This document shows, piece after piece, positions 61,354 to 64,000 of a stretch of 64,000 nt of DNA (position 1 is its first letter; the number at the start of each line of letters is the position of its first letter). Source of the DNA: Sporosarcina sp. FSL K6-3457 (GTDB lineage Bacteria > Bacillota > Bacilli > Bacillales_A > Planococcaceae); the NCBI RefSeq assembly GCF_038007285.1, contig NZ_JBBOWX010000001.1, forward strand, positions 1,071,501-1,135,500, written 5' to 3'. The position numbers were made by a program, and so were the translations under genes. Below the pieces are notes generated by a model. It worked only from the letters and a program-made list of their open reading frames with translations, had not been told where the DNA came from and did no database searches.

Positions 61354-61722
61354 TCAAGCTTTTTTTCGTTTGTTCTTTGCTTCTTTCACAACTTTTGCTA
61401 AATCATCCCCGACAGTGAGTTCAGTCGGTTTGACACCAGATATATACGCAGCGCGGCTCATAAGATGTCCCCCAATGGGAGAAGTGATGAATAGGAAGAC
61501 AATCGCCAGAATGAGTTGAATACTAAAGACTCCTTTAATTAACCAAAAGTGAAGAAACACCCCTACCAAAATACTGAGTACACCCAACGTGGCACTTTTA
61601 GAAGCAGCATGCGCCCGTGTATAGACGTCGGGTAAGCGCAAGATGCCGATGACTGTCACAATCGTGAAAATGATCCCGACAACGATTGTTGAAACGATGA
61701 GTATATTAGCGATTACGGTCAC
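61354..61722 (-). CDS. mrpG: Na+/H+ antiporter subunit G
   Basis: 122 residues from GTG 61722 behind AAAGGAG inside the end of mrpF (17-base overlap). Three membrane helices with the MrpG/PhaG/MnhG pattern 'TVIGILRLPDVYTRAHAASK' (~residue 20), 'TLGVLSILVGVFLHFWL' and 'FLFITSPIGGHLMSRAAY'. It is one of seven subunits of the Mrp complex, which exports Na+ in exchange for H+ and supports life at high pH or salt. It is the last gene of the operon. Confidence 0.92.
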   Translation of the reverse strand: MTVIANILIVSTIVVGIIFTIVTVIGILRLPDVYTRAHAASKSATLGVLSILVGVFLHFWLIKGVFSIQLILAIVFLFITSPIGGHLMSRAAYISGVKPTELTVGDDLAKVVKEAKNKRKKA

Positions 61723-61987
61723 GTTCGATGATCTCTCCTTTCTCAATGAATTTGGAGAATGACACAGTCCCGATGAACGACAGGATCGCAATCAGTAAAA
61801 TGACTTCGATGAAAAATCCAGTATCGAATAAAATCGACAACAAGGCGATGGAGGAAATTAACATAACCCCAATCGCATCCAGTGCAATAAGCCGATCGGG
61901 TGTAGAGGGACCGAAGTACACACGATACAGTAAGCCGAAAATAGATAAGACGACGAGTATGAGGCAAATCAAAATGAAGGTCATCAT
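61706..61987 (-). CDS. mrpF: Na+/H+ antiporter subunit F
   Basis: 93 residues, three membrane helices. MrpF pattern: 'YRVYFGPSTPDRLIALDAIG' (~residue 22) and 'IEVILLIAILSFIGTVSFSK'. It overlaps mrpE (ATGA) and mrpG. Part of the Mrp hetero-oligomer; not a transporter by itself as far as known. Confidence 0.92.
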   Translation of the reverse strand: MMTFILICLILVVLSIFGLLYRVYFGPSTPDRLIALDAIGVMLISSIALLSILFDTGFFIEVILLIAILSFIGTVSFSKFIEKGEIIERDRNR

Positions 61988-62463
61988 GGTCGGCTCACCT
62001 CCTTAATCGCTTTTTCAAAAGAATTTTTAATAGAATCAATGGCTTCATCGACATCGTCCACGTCAATCGCATGGATATAGAGCGTGCGTTGATCGTCCGA
62101 AACATTCAAGACAATTGTTCCAGGTGTTAATGTAATCAAACTGGATAACAACGTAATTTCCCAATCGTGCTCAAGGTCTGTTGGTAACGCGAAAATCATT
62201 GGCTGAATACCCAGCTTTGGCCGCAAGACTATACGCAGTACCGAAATATTTGATAATAGTAATTCTTTGCAGAACAGCAGCGTTAATTTAACAGCTGCCC
62301 ACAGTCTCCAAATATAAAGTCTATCCTTGAAAAATCGTCTCATCATAATGATTAAAATCAGACCAATCAAGTAGCCAATGATGAATGTCGAGGCTGTCAG
62401 CGAAGTGCTCATAAACATCCACACAAAGGCAATGAAAACGTTCAATAATAGTTGGAAAGCCAT
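61984..62463 (-). CDS. mrpE: Na+/H+ antiporter subunit E
   Basis: 159 residues with two or three N-terminal membrane helices and a soluble C-terminal half. MrpE features: 'NVFIAFVWMFMSTSLTASTF' at the start, 'GYLIGLILIIMMRR', and 'SLITLTPGTIVLNVSDDQRT' (~residue 112) with 'LYIHAIDVDD'. It lies seven bases after mrpD and overlaps mrpF by four bases. Needed for stable assembly of the complex in other bacilli (known of the family). Confidence 0.92.
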   Translation of the reverse strand: MAFQLLLNVFIAFVWMFMSTSLTASTFIIGYLIGLILIIMMRRFFKDRLYIWRLWAAVKLTLLFCKELLLSNISVLRIVLRPKLGIQPMIFALPTDLEHDWEITLLSSLITLTPGTIVLNVSDDQRTLYIHAIDVDDVDEAIDSIKNSFEKAIKEVSRP

Positions 62464-62470
62464 CGTTCAT

Positions 62471-63961
62471 CTACTCCTTTAACACCGCATCAATATAGAT
62501 GGACGGTTGTAGTAATACGTTCGAGGCATCCGTCATATAAGGCATCAGCCATTCCGTACCCACACCATATAACACTGACAGGACGACCAATGCAACAGCT
62601 GGAATCATCATGTTGCGGTAAGGACGACGCTTACGTTTAGGCAAGTTAACGGGCTCTCCCCAAAATGCATAGACAAAAATGCGAATGACGGACAACAGAA
62701 CAACCAGGCTCGATAACAGCAGGATAATAGCTCCCCACACATGACCCGCCTCAAATGCCCCTTGGACAATTAACAGCTTGCCTATGAAACCACTAAGCGG
62801 TGGAATACCTGCTAGTCCAAATGCGGCAATGATATAGAACCAACCAAGCGGGGCATGTGTTTTCATCAGCCCACCCATTTTACGCAAATTAGATGTCCCT
62901 GTGACGTAGATGATAATCCCGATAAGCAGGAACAAGGCTCCTTTAATGAGCATGTCGTGAATGAGATAGAAAACAGCACCTGTTAAGCCAGCTTCATTCA
63001 TTTGCGCTGCGCCGAATAAAATAACGCCAACAGCGATTACGATGTTATAAATGATAATTTGTTTCAAATCAAAGTAAGCAAGAGCCCCAATACAACCTGC
63101 AATAATCGTTAAAATCGCCAGTACATACAAGATTTCATGTGTAAAGCCGATATCATGGATGAAAAACAGCGTGTAGGTCCTCATGATAGCATAGACCCCA
63201 ACCTTCGTGAGTAGCGCCCCAAAGAGTGCCAGCACGGGAATTGGTGGAGCTGCATAAGAGCCAGGTAACCAGAAATACAGTGGGAAAATGGACCCTTTTA
63301 CACCAAAGACGACCAGCATCAAAATCGCAATGACCGTAATAATACCGGGTTGTCCAATTTGCGCAATCTTCACGGAAATATCCGCCATATTTAATGTCCC
63401 GATGACCGAGTACAAAAAGGCAACTGTAATGACAAACAATGCAGATGAGATTACGTTGACGAGCACATATTTAATGGATTCGCGAAGCTGTTTTTTCTCG
63501 CCGCCTAATACAATTAACACATAGGAGGCGATGAGCAGCACTTCGAAGAATACGAACATGTTAAAAATATCGCCTGTCGTAAAGGCACCATTGACACCCG
63601 TTACCATGAATAGAATGGCAGGATAGTAGAAGTAACGTTCGCGTTCTTTTCCAATGGCCGTGAAGCTGTAAATGACAACGCAGAGTGTCAGGATAATCGT
63701 TGTTGTCACAAGTACTGCTGAAAACATGTCGGACACCATTGAAATACCAAAAGGTGCCGGCCAGCTGCCTAATGTTAGGGCTTGAATACCATCGGCTTTT
63801 ACCTTCGCCACTAGGAATAGGGCGGCAATTAAGCTGACAACGAGTCCGACAGCTGTCAATACGCGTTGCACACGAATATTCTCTTTAAAGAACAGGAGGA
63901 TAATCGCGAACAGGAATGGCAAGAGGATCGGAAATAAAGGTAAGTTAATCATGTTCGTCAT
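62471..63961 (-). CDS. mrpD: Na+/H+ antiporter subunit D
   Basis: 496 residues with about fourteen membrane helices, related to NuoN/NuoM proton-pumping subunits. Visible family features are 'TGDIFNMFVFFEVLLIASYV' (~residue 128, with the conserved Glu), 'GSIFPLYFWLPGSYAAPPIP' (~225, with Lys/Pro channel residues), 'AVFYLIHDMLIKGALFLLIG' and 'AGIPPLSGFIGKLLIVQGAF'. It is one of the two large ion-conducting subunits. ATG 63961 follows GAGAGGA and overlaps the mrpC end by 17 bases. Confidence 0.94.
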   Translation of the reverse strand: MTNMINLPLFPILLPFLFAIILLFFKENIRVQRVLTAVGLVVSLIAALFLVAKVKADGIQALTLGSWPAPFGISMVSDMFSAVLVTTTIILTLCVVIYSFTAIGKERERYFYYPAILFMVTGVNGAFTTGDIFNMFVFFEVLLIASYVLIVLGGEKKQLRESIKYVLVNVISSALFVITVAFLYSVIGTLNMADISVKIAQIGQPGIITVIAILMLVVFGVKGSIFPLYFWLPGSYAAPPIPVLALFGALLTKVGVYAIMRTYTLFFIHDIGFTHEILYVLAILTIIAGCIGALAYFDLKQIIIYNIVIAVGVILFGAAQMNEAGLTGAVFYLIHDMLIKGALFLLIGIIIYVTGTSNLRKMGGLMKTHAPLGWFYIIAAFGLAGIPPLSGFIGKLLIVQGAFEAGHVWGAIILLLSSLVVLLSVIRIFVYAFWGEPVNLPKRKRRPYRNMMIPAVALVVLSVLYGVGTEWLMPYMTDASNVLLQPSIYIDAVLKE

Positions 63962-64000
63962 TTCCTCTCATCAAATTCATATTATCTGTTTGATGTTCAG
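63945..64000 (-). CDS. mrpC: Na+/H+ antiporter subunit C (C-terminal end only)
   Basis: Reading leftward from the window edge on the minus strand, one frame gives EHQTDNMNLMRGNDEHD followed by TAA (63947-63945). This fits the C-terminal tail of MrpC (in B. subtilis it reads like 'EHKTDDLDQLRG', from memory) and sits exactly where mrpC is expected, overlapping the mrpD start. The rest of the gene, and mrpA and mrpB, should lie beyond the window. Confidence 0.7.
   Translation of the reverse strand, partial: EHQTDNMNLMRGNDEHD

Overview
The window looks like a chromosomal segment of a low-to-medium GC, spore-forming Firmicute, most likely of the Planococcaceae (Sporosarcina-like). The signs are strong AGGAGG-type ribosome sites with many TTG/GTG starts, a sporulation gene (yunB), a SAM-I and a lysine riboswitch, FadR and CcpA sites of Bacillus type, and long synteny with the Bacillus subtilis yus-suf-yun and yut-yum-yui regions. 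Genus is inference; no rRNA or tRNA gene was seen. All annotation is from reading the sequence; no database search was run.

Layout. 1-6.5 kb: end of a cell-surface polysaccharide cluster (flippase, O-antigen ligase/polymerase, two glycosyltransferases, a beta-helix protein with a frameshifted tail, galU). 6.6-11.8 kb: a betaine/choline-type BCCT transporter, a repeat-rich Gly/Pro/Gln protein, an ECF sigma factor with a DUF4179 partner, and a small lipoprotein. 12-16.7 kb: histidine utilisation (hutU, hutI, hutH) behind a perfect inverted repeat that encloses a cre site. 16.9-21 kb: small single genes (5'-3' exonuclease, luciferase-like oxidoreductase with divergent HxlR regulator, C39-like peptidase, STAS protein, thioredoxin). 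21.1-26.7 kb: fadN-fadA-fadE for fatty-acid beta-oxidation behind a readable promoter, cre and FadR box. 26.8-27.5 kb: a HigB/HigA-type toxin-antitoxin pair breaking the B. subtilis synteny. 27.6-33 kb: gcvH and small redox/toprim genes, then the SAM-riboswitch-controlled methionine ABC transporter with two tandem metQ genes. 33.3-38.5 kb: sufCDSUB for Fe-S cluster assembly. 38.7-42.6 kb: DUF72, TSUP transporter, YunD-like nucleotidase, yunB. 42.6-44.5 kb: lysine riboswitch and an NhaC-family (LysW-type) transporter. 44.6-49.4 kb: branched-chain amino-acid ABC transporter livJHMGF. 49.7-60.9 kb: lipA and the yut/yum/yui block (Fe-S carriers, two NDH-2-like flavoproteins, HAD phosphatase, NUDIX, PepA). 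61-64 kb: a Gly/Tyr-rich small protein and the 3' part of an Mrp Na+/H+ antiporter operon (mrpG,F,E,D and the last codons of mrpC, minus strand).

The most unusual material is between genes. First, four arrays of short motifs spaced about 21 bp (two helical turns), each beginning just after an intrinsic terminator (11.8, 16.8, 38.55 and 54.0 kb). In two of them every spacing is exactly 21 bp. Second, a three-hairpin element occurs in two full copies, one copy lacking hairpin 3 and one internally deleted copy (15.07, 49.58, 58.2 reverse, 50.69 kb). Its stems differ in sequence but keep pairing and an 8-nt loop, so it behaves like a structured mobile or RNA element. Two genes also appear to lack a canonical start codon (yunD-like at 40384, C39-like near 20015).
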